A stretch of DNA of 64,000 nt from an uncultured Sinobacteraceae bacterium (GTDB lineage Bacteria > Pseudomonadota > Gammaproteobacteria > Nevskiales > Nevskiaceae), in NCBI GenBank assembly GCA_903822975.1, contig CAIJRD010000009.1:62001-126000 (forward strand), given 5' to 3'. The translations under genes were made by a program, and so were the position numbers. Below the pieces are notes generated by a model that was not told where the DNA came from, searched no databases, and was given only the letters and a program-made list of their open reading frames with translations. Position 1 is the stretch's first letter. Every line of letters starts with the position of its first letter. Below, piece after piece: positions 17,692 to 26,600 of the stretch.

Positions 17692-17853
17692 TTGGCAAAG
17701 CCCAACTACCAGTTTGAAAAGCGCCAGAAAGAACTGGCCAAGAAGAAGAAGAAGGAAGAAAAGTTGCAGCGCAAGGCCGGCAGCCGCGGTGCCGACGACG
17801 CGCCGGAAGGCGAAGAGTCTGCCGCCAGCGACGAAACGCCTGCTGCCGAATAG
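17692..17853 (+). CDS. Small basic Lys-rich protein (53 aa)
   Basis: A TTG at 17692 follows an AGGA ribosome-binding site (CAGGACGATCCAC). It opens a 53-codon frame beginning MAKPNYQFEKRQKELAKKKK, continuing with a Lys/Glu helix and ending in an acidic Ala/Glu/Asp-rich tail. The N-terminal pattern NYxFEKRQKELAKKKKKEEK is one I recognise from short conserved hypothetical proteins of Proteobacteria. The charge split (basic helix, acidic tail) suggests nucleic-acid or ribosome association (inference). It is convergent with manB, 27 bases away. Confidence 0.65.
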   Translation: MAKPNYQFEKRQKELAKKKKKEEKLQRKAGSRGADDAPEGEESAASDETPAAE

Positions 17854-17880
17854 TTCGCCGCGGCGCTTGCCGCGCCGGCG

Positions 17881-19239
17881 CTAGTTCGCGCCGATCAGCG
17901 CCAGCATCTCGGCGGTCTTGGCTTCCATCAGCGCCGTATCCGCGCGCGACTCGACGTTGAGTCGCAGCACTGGCTCGGTGTTGGAGCCGCGCAGATTGAA
18001 GCGCCACTGCGGAAACGCCACCGACAAACCGTCGACTTTCTCGACCACCGCGTCCGGCGCAGCGGCATAGCGGGCCTCGACGCGCGCAATCACCGATTGG
18101 ATGTCGCCGACGGTGCGGTTGATCTCGCCACTGGCCGGAAACTTCTTCTGGCGTGCGCCGACCAGCTGCGACAGGCTGCGGCCCGAAGCGCTGATCAGCG
18201 CGGCGGTCAGTAGCCAGGGAATATTGCCGTTGTCGCAATAGGCGAAGTCGCGGAAGTAGTGGTGCGCGCTCATCTCGCCACCGTAGATCGCGTTTTCCGC
18301 GCGCATGCGCTCCTTGATGAACGCGTGGCCGGTCTTCGACTGGATCGCACGTCCGCCGGCGGCCGCAACCATGTCGACTGTATTCCAGGTCAGGCGCGGG
18401 TCATGGATGATTTTTGCGCCGGGCTCCAGCTTCAGCATCGCCTCGGCGAGCAGGCCAACGATGTAATAGCCCTCGATGAAGCCGCCGTGTTCGTCGAACA
18501 GGAAGCAGCGGTCGAAATCACCATCCCAGGCCACGCCGAAGTCTGCGCCGTGCTGCCGCACCGCCGCCGTCGTCGCCGCGCGATTCTCCGGCAACAGGGG
18601 ATTCGGAATGCCTTGCGGAAATGTGCCGTCGGGCTGGTGATTGAGCTTGATGAACTCGAACGGCAAATGCGGTTCGAGCGCGTCGATCACCAAACCGGCC
18701 GAGCCATTGCCGGCGTTGACGACGATCTTCAGTGGTCGCAGCGCATCGGCTTCAACGTAGCCGAGCAAGTGCTCGATATAGGCGGGACGAAAATCGTAGC
18801 GCGTCGTGTGTGCCGGCCCTGTTGGCGCTTTCGCCTGCGATAGTGCGGTGGCCGTTTCCAGTTCACGCAGACCGGTGTCGCCGGAGATCGGCACCGCACC
18901 GCCGCGCACCAGCTTGAGGCCGTTGTAGTCCATCGGGTTGTGGCTGGCGGTGACCATGATGCCGCCGTCGATGCCCGGCTGGAACGCGGCGAAGTAGACC
19001 TCCTCGGTGCCGCACAGGCCGATATCGATCACCGCCGCGCCGCCATCGACCAAGCCGTGCGCCAGCGCGTTGAGCAGATCCGGGCTGCTCAGTCGCACGT
19101 CGCGGCCGAGCGCAACGCGCTGCGGTGCGAAACGTTCCGCGTAAGCCAAGCCGAGACGATAGGCGATGTCGGCATTGAGCTCGTCGGGTACGCGGCCACG
19201 GATGTCGTAGGCCTTGAAGCAGGGCAGTCGCGGAGTCAT
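17881..19239 (-). CDS. manB: Phosphomannomutase/phosphoglucomutase (ManB/CpsG type)
   Basis: The 452-residue product starts with [15 protein letters not shown], the usual start of ManB/CpsG. It has the catalytic phosphoserine motif [15 protein letters not shown] (Ser99), the metal loop DGDFDR, the sugar-specificity motif [10 protein letters not shown] and the C-terminal phosphate loop [14 protein letters not shown]. It would convert mannose-6-phosphate to mannose-1-phosphate for GDP-mannose, and possibly also glucose phosphates. GEMSAHH favours the mannomutase role. Together with the PGM1-type enzyme 1.3 kb away, it makes this a local cluster for sugar-nucleotide supply. Confidence 0.93.
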   Translation of the reverse strand: MTPRLPCFKAYDIRGRVPDELNADIAYRLGLAYAERFAPQRVALGRDVRLSSPDLLNALAHGLVDGGAAVIDIGLCGTEEVYFAAFQPGIDGGIMVTASHNPMDYNGLKLVRGGAVPISGDTGLRELETATALSQAKAPTGPAHTTRYDFRPAYIEHLLGYVEADALRPLKIVVNAGNGSAGLVIDALEPHLPFEFIKLNHQPDGTFPQGIPNPLLPENRAATTAAVRQHGADFGVAWDGDFDRCFLFDEHGGFIEGYYIVGLLAEAMLKLEPGAKIIHDPRLTWNTVDMVAAAGGRAIQSKTGHAFIKERMRAENAIYGGEMSAHHYFRDFAYCDNGNIPWLLTAALISASGRSLSQLVGARQKKFPASGEINRTVGDIQSVIARVEARYAAAPDAVVEKVDGLSVAFPQWRFNLRGSNTEPVLRLNVESRADTALMEAKTAEMLALIGAN

Positions 19240-19297
19240 GCGGAATGGTGGCTTGCAAGATGGGAGCGGAAAGGCCGATCGCCTGTCCGGCGGAAAT

Positions 19298-19303
19298 TAT
19301 GCT
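19298..19303 (+). promoter_or_regulatory. Possible -10 box of the SRP RNA gene
   Basis: TATGCT lies about 30 bases before the predicted 5' end of the SRP RNA, leaving a short leader of the kind trimmed by RNase P in E. coli. The -35 position has no good match, so this is tentative. Confidence 0.35.
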
Positions 19304-19331
19304 TGAGTGATCGCGACAGTGGGAGGACAAT

Positions 19332-19441
19332 GCACGCCGGTCCGCGCCGGTGCCCCCGCGACGGCAAGCTGTGAACCCCGCCAGGCCCGGAAGGGAGCAA
19401 CGGTAACGGTGTAGACGGGTGCCGGGGTGTCGCTGGCGTGG
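19332..19441 (+). ncRNA. ffs: Signal recognition particle RNA (4.5S, small bacterial type)
   Basis: The apical SRP hairpin is plain: CCAGGCCCGGAAGGGAGCA with its GGAA tetraloop and the asymmetric internal loop that binds Ffh, followed by ACGGTAACGG. The ends pair: CACGCC at 19333-19338 is complementary to GGCGTG at 19435-19440, giving an RNA of about 108-110 nt, the usual size. The RNA binds Ffh to form the SRP that targets inner-membrane proteins. It lies divergent from manB. Exact ends are estimated from pairing. Confidence 0.9.
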
Positions 19442-20037
19442 GCCGCCAACTTTCGATGACTGCGCGCCGCAAGGGCGCGATGCCGACGCGGCATAGCGCA
19501 TCGAGTCACTACGTTCTCTCTCGATAGTTCTCTCTCGATTTACGGATAGCGGCCAGAACCGCCGACGACTGCGTGTGTAGGCCGATCAGTTCGCGTAGTG
19601 CGGCCGTCTTCGACGGTGCCGTCGCAAGCCCGGACCGGTGTGCGTAATTTGGCGCGACGAAACTACAGCGCAATGAAACGGCAGCGCAATGGAACGGCAG
19701 CGTGAAGGAACGCCAGCGCGAAGGAACCCGTGCGTGAGGGAATTCACGACGCGCGCCGGCGCGCGAGCGTCTGCGTGTCGGTAAGGCTTACGTCGCACCC
19801 TGTAGGACTTTCCGGATGTTTTTTCAGTGCCTGTGCGCAGGAAGAACGACGATTGCGCGCTAATCGTGTCAGTAGCCTGGAATTGCTGAGTTTATTGTCG
19901 ACATCCTTCAAGGCCTGTCCGCGGCACGATTGCTGCGCCTTGAGGTACGATGCCGGCGCGCAGCCTTGCTCGGGTGGATTTCAGGGAGCGGCTGTGCCGT
20001 GTATAAAAATTCAGTCTATAACCCATCGGAGATGCAA
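19442..20037. other. Intergenic region between SRP RNA and the BON lipoprotein
   Basis: About 600 bases without a convincing gene. It contains a 16-bp tandem array (19666-19745, annotated separately). An AT-rich piece just before the lipoprotein gene (GTATAAAAATTCAG, about 19999-20012) may include its promoter. Confidence 0.5.
19666..19745. repeat. 16-bp tandem repeat, four to five copies
   Basis: Units at 19666, 19682, 19698 and 19714 follow the pattern CAGCG(C/T)(A/G)A(T/A)G(A/G)AACG(G/C), each 16 bases, with a more diverged fifth unit from 19730. The first two copies differ at one base. The array is intergenic. Sixteen is not a multiple of three, so the repeat is unlikely to be coding. 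Confidence 0.9.
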
Positions 20038-20454
20038 ATGAACGTCGATTTCAAGAAGCTGCAGGTTGCACTGATCGCGACCGCGCTGACCGCGCTGGCT
20101 GCCTGCCACAAAGACGAAGCCACCACCCCGCCGCCCGCTGCGGATCAGGCCCCGGCCGCCGCCCCAGCCGATAGCAGCGCTGCGACCCCGGCACCGAGCA
20201 CCGACGCTGCGCCGGCTGCCAGCGCCTCGGCCGGCGGTGCGGTGGACGACACCGTCATCACCACCAAGGTCAAGGCTGCGCTGATCGCCGAGTCCTCGCT
20301 GAAGGCTGGCGACATCACCGTTGAAACCAAGCAGGGCAACGTCACCCTCGGCGGCACGGTCGAAACAGTCGAGCAGGGCGCCAAGGCTGAATCGATTGCC
20401 AAGGCGACCGCCGGCGTCACCGGTGTCACCAACCAGCTGACCGTCAAGAAGTAA
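20038..20454 (+). CDS. BON-domain lipoprotein
   Basis: The 138-residue product has a lipoprotein signal with lipobox LAAC (Cys23). A Pro/Ala/Ser-rich linker follows (about 30-70), then one BON domain: DTVITTKVKAALIAESSLKAGDITVETKQGNVTLGGTV, ending GVTGVTNQLTVKK. BON domains bind membranes or envelope components and are frequent in OsmY-like stress proteins. The ATG at 20038 is chosen because the GGAG at 20026-20029 is correctly spaced for it and too close to the ATG at 20032. Aspartate or other sorting signals after the Cys are absent (CHKDE), so outer-membrane sorting is likely. Confidence 0.85.
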   Translation: MNVDFKKLQVALIATALTALAACHKDEATTPPPAADQAPAAAPADSSAATPAPSTDAAPAASASAGGAVDDTVITTKVKAALIAESSLKAGDITVETKQGNVTLGGTVETVEQGAKAESIAKATAGVTGVTNQLTVKK

Positions 20455-21031
20455 GCCGCAAGCAGAACTCGCTGCGTGGCGTCGGGCATGTGCGCTTGCA
20501 CCTATCCGACGTCACGCAGCGCCGCAACGCAATCGAAGACGCTCAAGAGCTGCATCTGATCGGGCCGCGAGCGTGTGCGTTCAGCGTCGTGGGTCGAGCC
20601 GCCCGGTCGCATTCGATCAGACGTTCCGGCGTCATCCGGTCGCGCGCAACTTATTCCCGGGGCGGCCTCATCGCCGCGATTTAGCGAATCCCCGGTGGCG
20701 TGTCCAACGCCCGCTTCCATCGAACGCACGGCGATTGCGTCCAGCTGCAGCGACTGGCAACCCCCAGGTTTGCCGTTCCTGGGCTCGCAACAGCTGGCTT
20801 GGCAACAGCTGGGCAGGCTCAGTTCCGCGAGCCCTTGCTGAGTTTGCGTGGCACCGCGTTCATTCGCGGGCATCGCGAGGTCAGTCAAAGCTCGCAGACG
20901 GCTGGCGCATGCAGTTGCGTTGTCGATAATGGACGCCAGACAAGGCAAGGACGTCGTCTGCAAGCGGGTCACTTTAGTCAGTCCAGGGATCGGGGCGGCA
21001 TGAAGACAATCAATCGAGACTCGGCGGCGCC
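20455..21031. other. Intergenic region upstream of the kinase-KaiC operon
   Basis: About 575 bases with no convincing gene; open frames on both strands are arginine/serine-rich shadows. It contains a short duplication of GCAACAGCTGG (about 20786-20815) and ends with a strong ribosome-binding sequence (AGGGATCGGGG) before the ATG at 21000, which opens only a 12-codon frame. Confidence 0.45.
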
Positions 21032-21790
21032 GTGCTGAAACCGGAGGCCGAATCGCTGCGTGCAGAGTTGCTGCGCCTGCGGCAGGAGATTTCCGAGCGC
21101 GAGGATTTTCTGGCATTCGTCGCGCACGAGCTGCGTAATCCGATGCACGCGCTGTTGCTGCAGCTGGCGTCGGCGCGCACGCTGGCGGATTCCAGCGGGC
21201 CGTCTGGTGCCGCGATCGCAGCACGAATTTCCAAAACGCAGGCCACACTCGAGCGCTACATCGCGCGTTCGACCGTATTGCTGGATGTTGCCCAGCATCA
21301 ATACCGACATTATCCAGTCGCAACACAGCGCGTTGAACTCGCGCCGCTGCTGTCCCGCATTCTCGAAAGCAGTCGTGCAGAAGCCGATTACCACGGCACC
21401 GCACTGCGCCTGGACACCGAGCCCTGCCTGATCGATACCGATCCGCTCGCGCTCGAACATATCGTCGGCAATCTCGTCAGCAATGCCTGCAAGCATGCGC
21501 AGTGCAGCGAAGTGGTTTTAACGCTCAGGGCGGAGCAGGACTCGGCCCGAATCATCGTCTCCGACAATGGCCGCGGCATCTCCGAAGCGGACCAGTTGCG
21601 CGTCTTCGACAAATACGATCGTGGTGCGCGACCGTCGCTGGGTGCCGGCAGCGGCCTGGGCCTGTGGATCGCACGCCAATTAATTCATGCACTTGATGGA
21701 ACGATTTCGCTGGAAAGCCGCCTTAACGAAGGATGCCGCTTTGTGTTGACGCTCCCGCTCATGCCTCAGAAGCCCGTGCCGAACGAATGA
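21032..21790 (+). CDS. Soluble sensor histidine kinase without a sensory domain
   Basis: The 252-residue product has a short N-terminal coiled coil (about 4-24). A HisKA domain with FVAHELRNPM (His32) follows, then a HATPase with N-box NLVSNACKHA, G1 DNGRGI and G2 GSGLGLWIAR. There is no membrane segment, PAS or GAF domain, so the signal must come from a partner. The start is GTG 21032, the first start codon after an in-frame stop at 20975. An out-of-frame ATG at 21000 with a better ribosome-binding site reads 12 codons and stops just inside this gene, which suggests translational coupling or a frameshift at the start. The stop overlaps the ATG of the KaiC-like gene (ATGA), indicating a coupled operon. 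Confidence 0.85.
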   Translation: MLKPEAESLRAELLRLRQEISEREDFLAFVAHELRNPMHALLLQLASARTLADSSGPSGAAIAARISKTQATLERYIARSTVLLDVAQHQYRHYPVATQRVELAPLLSRILESSRAEADYHGTALRLDTEPCLIDTDPLALEHIVGNLVSNACKHAQCSEVVLTLRAEQDSARIIVSDNGRGISEADQLRVFDKYDRGARPSLGAGSGLGLWIARQLIHALDGTISLESRLNEGCRFVLTLPLMPQKPVPNE

Positions 21791-23280
21791 AGCAATCAGA
21801 ATCACCTGCCGCGCGTCTCAACCGACTGCCGAGTCACGTTCCGGGGCTGGATATCGTGCTGGGCGGCGGTTTTTTTCAGTCCGGCGTTTACATCATTCAC
21901 GGTCTTCCGGGCTGCGGCAAAACCATACTGGCGAACCAGCTGTGCTACGGCACCGCCAAAACGGGTGGGCAATCGGTCTATGTGACCCTGCTGGCCGAAT
22001 CGCACTCGCGCATGCTGCAGCATCTGCGCGGGATGTCGTTCTTCGACGAGTCGCTGATTCCATCAAAGCTCACCTATATCAGCGCTTTTGCGGAACTCGA
22101 AGAAACCGGCCTCAAAGGCTTGATGGGCGTGCTGCGTCGGGAGATGCAGCAGCACAAGGCCAAGCTGTTGGTGCTCGATGGTCTGGTTGCCGCGGCGGAA
22201 ACCGCCGAGAGCAACCGCGAACTGAAGAAATTCATCCACGAGATCCAAACCAATGCGGTGTTCCACGACTGCACCGTACTGCTGCTGACGAGCGGATTGC
22301 CGAACCGCGTCAACGCCGAGCACACGATGGTCGACGGCCTGATCGAGATCGACGACCGTCTGTTCGACGTCCGGTCCGAGCGCTCGCTGCAGGTGCTCAA
22401 GTTCCGCGGCGGCAAGACGCTGCGCGGCAAGCATGCGTTCCAGATCAGCAACGACGGTCTGCGGGTGTTTCCGCGCACCGAGGTGTTGTACGACCAGCCG
22501 CCCAGCGCTATGGCCGAGCACCAGTACCTGTCGCTCGGCGCGCCCGGGTTCGACCATATGCTCGACAAAGGCGGTCTGCCCGGCGCCAGTGCAACGGTGG
22601 TCGTCGGCTCGACCGGCACCGGCAAGACCTCGCTGTGTCTGCACTTCCTGTCCTGCTGCACCGAGCAGGAGCCGGGTCTGTACTTCGGTTTCTTCGAATC
22701 ACCCGACCGTGTGCGTTCAACCGCGGAGTCGTTCGGGCTTGAGTTCCGAGCACTCGAGGCGCGCGGTGCCTTGAGCCTGATGTGGCATCCGCAGTCCGAG
22801 CACCTGCTCGACGAGCTTGCGCATCGGATGCTGGAAACCGTTGCCGCCAAAGGCATCAAGCGACTGGTAATCGACGGCCTCGCCGGGTTTTTCGAAGCGG
22901 CGTCGCACTCCGAGCGCCTGGGGCGTTTCTTCGCGGTGCTGACCAACGAACTGCGCCGGCGCGGGGTCACCGTGCTGATGTCGCTGGAGACGCGCGACGC
23001 GATCGGCAGCAGCGTGCCGATGCCTTACGGCGTGTCCGCGCTGGTCGACAATCTGATCTACCTGCGGTTCGTCGAGAACAACGGCGAACTCAAGCGCTTG
23101 GTGTCGATCATCAAGCTGCGCAACTCAGCGTTCAATCCGGGCACGTTCGCGTTCTCGATCGACGGCCGCGGCATGCTGGTGCACGGCCGTTACAGCGCCG
23201 GTGGTGACGTGATTCCGCATGCCGACGCCGTCGCTGCGAAATCGCCCGATCCGCGCAGCGAAGGCCAGGGTCGGAGCTGA
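21787..23280 (+). CDS. Double-domain KaiC-like ATPase
   Basis: The 497-residue product contains two RecA/KaiC-type domains. The Walker A motifs are GLPGCGKT (39-46) and GSTGTGKT (274-281), and the Walker B-like strands are KLLVLDGL and RLVIDGL. KaiC uses paired glutamates after each P-loop strand; here the corresponding places read LLAESHS and GFFESPD, with one glutamate each. Near the end, GVSALVDNLIYLRFV aligns with the KaiC segment carrying phosphosites S431-T432: Ser417 is kept and the threonine is Ala418. No kaiA or kaiB lies nearby, so a circadian clock role is not supported. The flanking kinase and receiver suggest a signalling ATPase that works with a two-component pair. Confidence 0.9.
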   Translation: MKQSESPAARLNRLPSHVPGLDIVLGGGFFQSGVYIIHGLPGCGKTILANQLCYGTAKTGGQSVYVTLLAESHSRMLQHLRGMSFFDESLIPSKLTYISAFAELEETGLKGLMGVLRREMQQHKAKLLVLDGLVAAAETAESNRELKKFIHEIQTNAVFHDCTVLLLTSGLPNRVNAEHTMVDGLIEIDDRLFDVRSERSLQVLKFRGGKTLRGKHAFQISNDGLRVFPRTEVLYDQPPSAMAEHQYLSLGAPGFDHMLDKGGLPGASATVVVGSTGTGKTSLCLHFLSCCTEQEPGLYFGFFESPDRVRSTAESFGLEFRALEARGALSLMWHPQSEHLLDELAHRMLETVAAKGIKRLVIDGLAGFFEAASHSERLGRFFAVLTNELRRRGVTVLMSLETRDAIGSSVPMPYGVSALVDNLIYLRFVENNGELKRLVSIIKLRNSAFNPGTFAFSIDGRGMLVHGRYSAGGDVIPHADAVAAKSPDPRSEGQGRS

Positions 23281-23281
23281 C

Positions 23282-23641
23282 GTGAAATCCATCCTGATCG
23301 TCGACGACGAGCTCGCCACCGCGGAAGCGTTGGCCCTCATCCTCGAGGATGAGGGCTATCGCGTGAGCCGTGCGTCGAACGGCCTGCAGGGTCTGCAGCG
23401 CGCCACCGAAGATCCGCCGGATCTGGTGATCCTCGACTTCATGATGCCGGTGATGACCGGCGCCGAGATGGCGTCGAAGCTGCGCGCGGAGGCGGCAACC
23501 CGGCAAGTGAAGATCATCATGAACAGCGCACTCGGCGAGGGTGCCGTGCGCGAGCACTTCGCCGGTTACGACGCCTTCCTGCGCAAGCCCTACACGATCG
23601 ACAAGATCATCGACGCCATTCGCGGCCTGCTCGACGGCTGA
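23282..23641 (+). CDS. Single-domain response regulator (CheY-like)
   Basis: The 119-residue product is a receiver domain only. The acidic pair is DD (8-9), the phosphoacceptor is Asp52 in LVILDFMMPVMTG, and the switch lysine is in FLRKPYTID. It starts at GTG 23282, one base after the KaiC-like stop, so the three genes from 21032 form one transcription unit. With no output domain it must signal by protein contact, perhaps back to the KaiC-like ATPase or to a distant effector (inference). NSALGEGA replaces the more usual LTA segment after beta4. Confidence 0.9.
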   Translation: MKSILIVDDELATAEALALILEDEGYRVSRASNGLQGLQRATEDPPDLVILDFMMPVMTGAEMASKLRAEAATRQVKIIMNSALGEGAVREHFAGYDAFLRKPYTIDKIIDAIRGLLDG

Positions 23642-23685
23642 ACTTAAGATGCCGCAGAGCCTGCGCACGGTGCCACAATAAGCGC

Positions 23686-26600
23686 ATGCAGAAGCATCTC
23701 GATTTCGGTCTGGGCTTGACGCCGGCGGCGGGTGAATTGTTCCACCCGGCAGTGAGCGGCTGGTTGCAGGATCGTTTCGGCAGCCCCACCGAAGTTCAGC
23801 GCCTCGCCTGGGCTGCCACCTCGCAGCGGCGCCATGCGCTGATTGCCGCACCCACCGGCTCGGGTAAAACGCTCGCCGCATTCCTGTCGGCGATCAACGA
23901 CCTCGTTGTTGAAGGTCTTGAAGTCGGCTTGAGCGATGCGGTGCATGTGCTCTACGTGTCGCCATTGAAGGCCTTGTCGAACGACATCCAGAAGAACCTG
24001 CAGGAGCCGCTCGCCGGCATCCGCGAACGCTTGGTGGCGATGGGGCATGCCGATCTCGGCATCCGCGACGCGGTGCGCACCGGTGACACGCCGGCGGCCG
24101 ATCGCGAACGCATGCGCCGCATCGTGCCGCACATCCTGGTGACCACCCCCGAATCGCTGTACATCCTGCTGACCTCCGATTCGGGCCGGCGCATGCTCGG
24201 CTCGGTGAAGAGTGTGATCGTTGACGAATTGCACGCGGTTGCCGGCAGCAAGCGCGGCGCGCATCTGCTGCTGTCGCTGGAGCGGCTGGACGCCTTGTGC
24301 GAAGCCGAGTCCGCGCGCCTGCCGGTGCGCATCGGTCTATCAGCCACGGTCAAGCCGCTCGATGCGATGGCGGCGTTTCTGATCGGTGCGCGCGGCGAGC
24401 CGGTCAGCATCATCGATGCCGGCCATGTGCGTCAGCGCGACCTTGCGATCGAAATGCCGCGTTCGCCATTGACCGCGGTGATGTCCAACGAAGTCTGGGG
24501 CGAGTTGTACGATCGTCTTGCCGAACTGATACGTCAGCACCGAACCACGCTGATCTTCGTCAACCAGCGCCGCATCGCCGAGCGCGCTGCGCGCCACCTG
24601 GCCGATCGCATCGGTGAAGAGCATGTCACCGCGCATCACGGCAGTCTCGCCAAGGAGCATCGGCTCAAGGCCGAGCAGCGCTTGAAAGCCGGCGAGTTGA
24701 AGGCGCTGGTCGCGACCAGTTCGCTGGAGCTTGGCATCGACATCGGCGACATCGATCTGGTCTGCCAGCTCGGCTCGCCGCGTGCGATCAACGCGTTTCT
24801 GCAGCGCGTCGGTCGCGCCGGTCACGCCATCGGCGCGATTCCGAAAGGCCGGCTGTTTCCGTTGTCGCTCGACGACCTGCTGGAAGGTGCGGCCCTGCTC
24901 GATGCAGTCGAGCGCGGCGAACTCGACCGCATTCGCGTACCGCTTGCGCCACTCGACGCCCTGGCGCAGCAGATCGTCGCCGAGACCGCCTGCCGCGAAT
25001 GGTCATTGGATGAACTCTATGCGCGCTTCCGTCGTGCCGAGTCTTATCGCGGCCTGACGCTTGCGACTTTCGAACAGGTCGTGCAGATGCTCGCCGACGG
25101 CTATTCGACGCGCCGCGGCCGTCGCGGGGCGTATCTGCATTACGACGGCGTCAATCGCGTGATCCGCGCACGCCGCGGCGCGAAGCTGACCGCAGTGACC
25201 AATGCCGGCGTGATTCCGGACCAGTTCGACTACGAAGTCGTACTGCTGCCCGACGAGCACAGTGTCGGCACGCTCAACGAAGACTTCGCGTTCGAGAGCC
25301 TGCCGGGCGACATCTTCCAGCTCGGCAATACCTCCTACCGCGTATCGAAGATCCAGGTCGGAAAAGTATTCGTCGAGGACGCGCACGGCCAGCCGCCGAC
25401 GATGCCGTTCTGGTTCGGCGAAGGGCTCGGCCGCACCGACGAGCTGTGCCACGCGGTGTCGCGCATCAACCAGCATGCCGAGTCGCTGCTGCGCGAAGGA
25501 GCCGCGGCGCTACCGGATGTGGAGCAGTGGTTGCAGCGCGATATCGGGTTGCCGCCGGCCGGCGCCCAGCAGCTGACGCTGTATCTCGCCGCCTCGCAGG
25601 CCGCGTTCGGAATCTTGCCGAGTGAGACCACGCTGATCTTCGAGCGCTTCTTCGACGATGTCGGCGACACCCACCTGGTGATCCATTCGCCGTATGGCTC
25701 GCGCGTCAACAAGGCCTGGGGCTTGGCACTGCGCAAGCGTTTCTGCCGTCAGTTCAATTTCGAATTGCAGGCCAGTGCGCTCGACGACAGCATCGTGCTG
25801 TCGCTCGGTCCCACGCACAGCTTTCCGCTCGAAGAGGTCAAGGGCTTCCTGAAATCGGCGAGCGCGCGCGGCGTACTGATTCAAGCCCTGCTCGATGCGC
25901 CGATGTTCGGCACACGCTGGCGCTGGAACGCGACCAACGCGCTGGCACTGAAGCGTATGGTCAATGGCAAGAAGGTGCCGCCGCAGTTTCAGCGTTCGGA
26001 CTCGGAGGACTTGCTCACTGTGGTGTTTCCGGATCAAGTGGCCTGCGCCGAGAATCTGGTTGGCGAGCGCCAGATTCCGGATCATCCGCTGGTCGCGCAA
26101 ACGCTCGCCGACTGCCTCGACGATACGATGGACGTGGTGGGCTTCGAGCGCGTGCTGCAGCGCATCGAGCTGGGCGAGATCCGCGTGGTCTGCTGCGACC
26201 TGGCGTCGCCATCGCCAATGGCGCACGCAATCCTGAACGCGCGACCCTATGCCTTCCTCGACGATGGCGAAGCCGAAGAGCGACGCACACGCGCGGTGTC
26301 GACGCAGCCGCTGATGGCGATCGATACCGCAGCCGATCTCGGCCGGCTCGATCCTGCTGCGATCGCGCAGGTGCGCAGCGAAGCCCAGCCGGATATCAGC
26401 AGCCTCGACGAACTGCACGACGCCTTGGTGGTCTACGGATTCCTCACCGATGCCGAAGTCGCGCCCTATGCCGCCTGGCTCGATGCGCTGCAGGCGCAGC
26501 GCCGCATCACGCGTCTGGGTGCTGAAACCGCAACGCCGTTGTGGGTCGCCGCCGAGCGTCTGCAGGAATGGTCCGCCGTGCTGCCGCAGGCAACGCGGAC

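Noticed and set aside
21787..23280. Circadian clock system
   Set aside because: There is no kaiA or kaiB in the window and the phosphosite and glutamate pairs are incomplete, so only a KaiC-like ATPase is supported.
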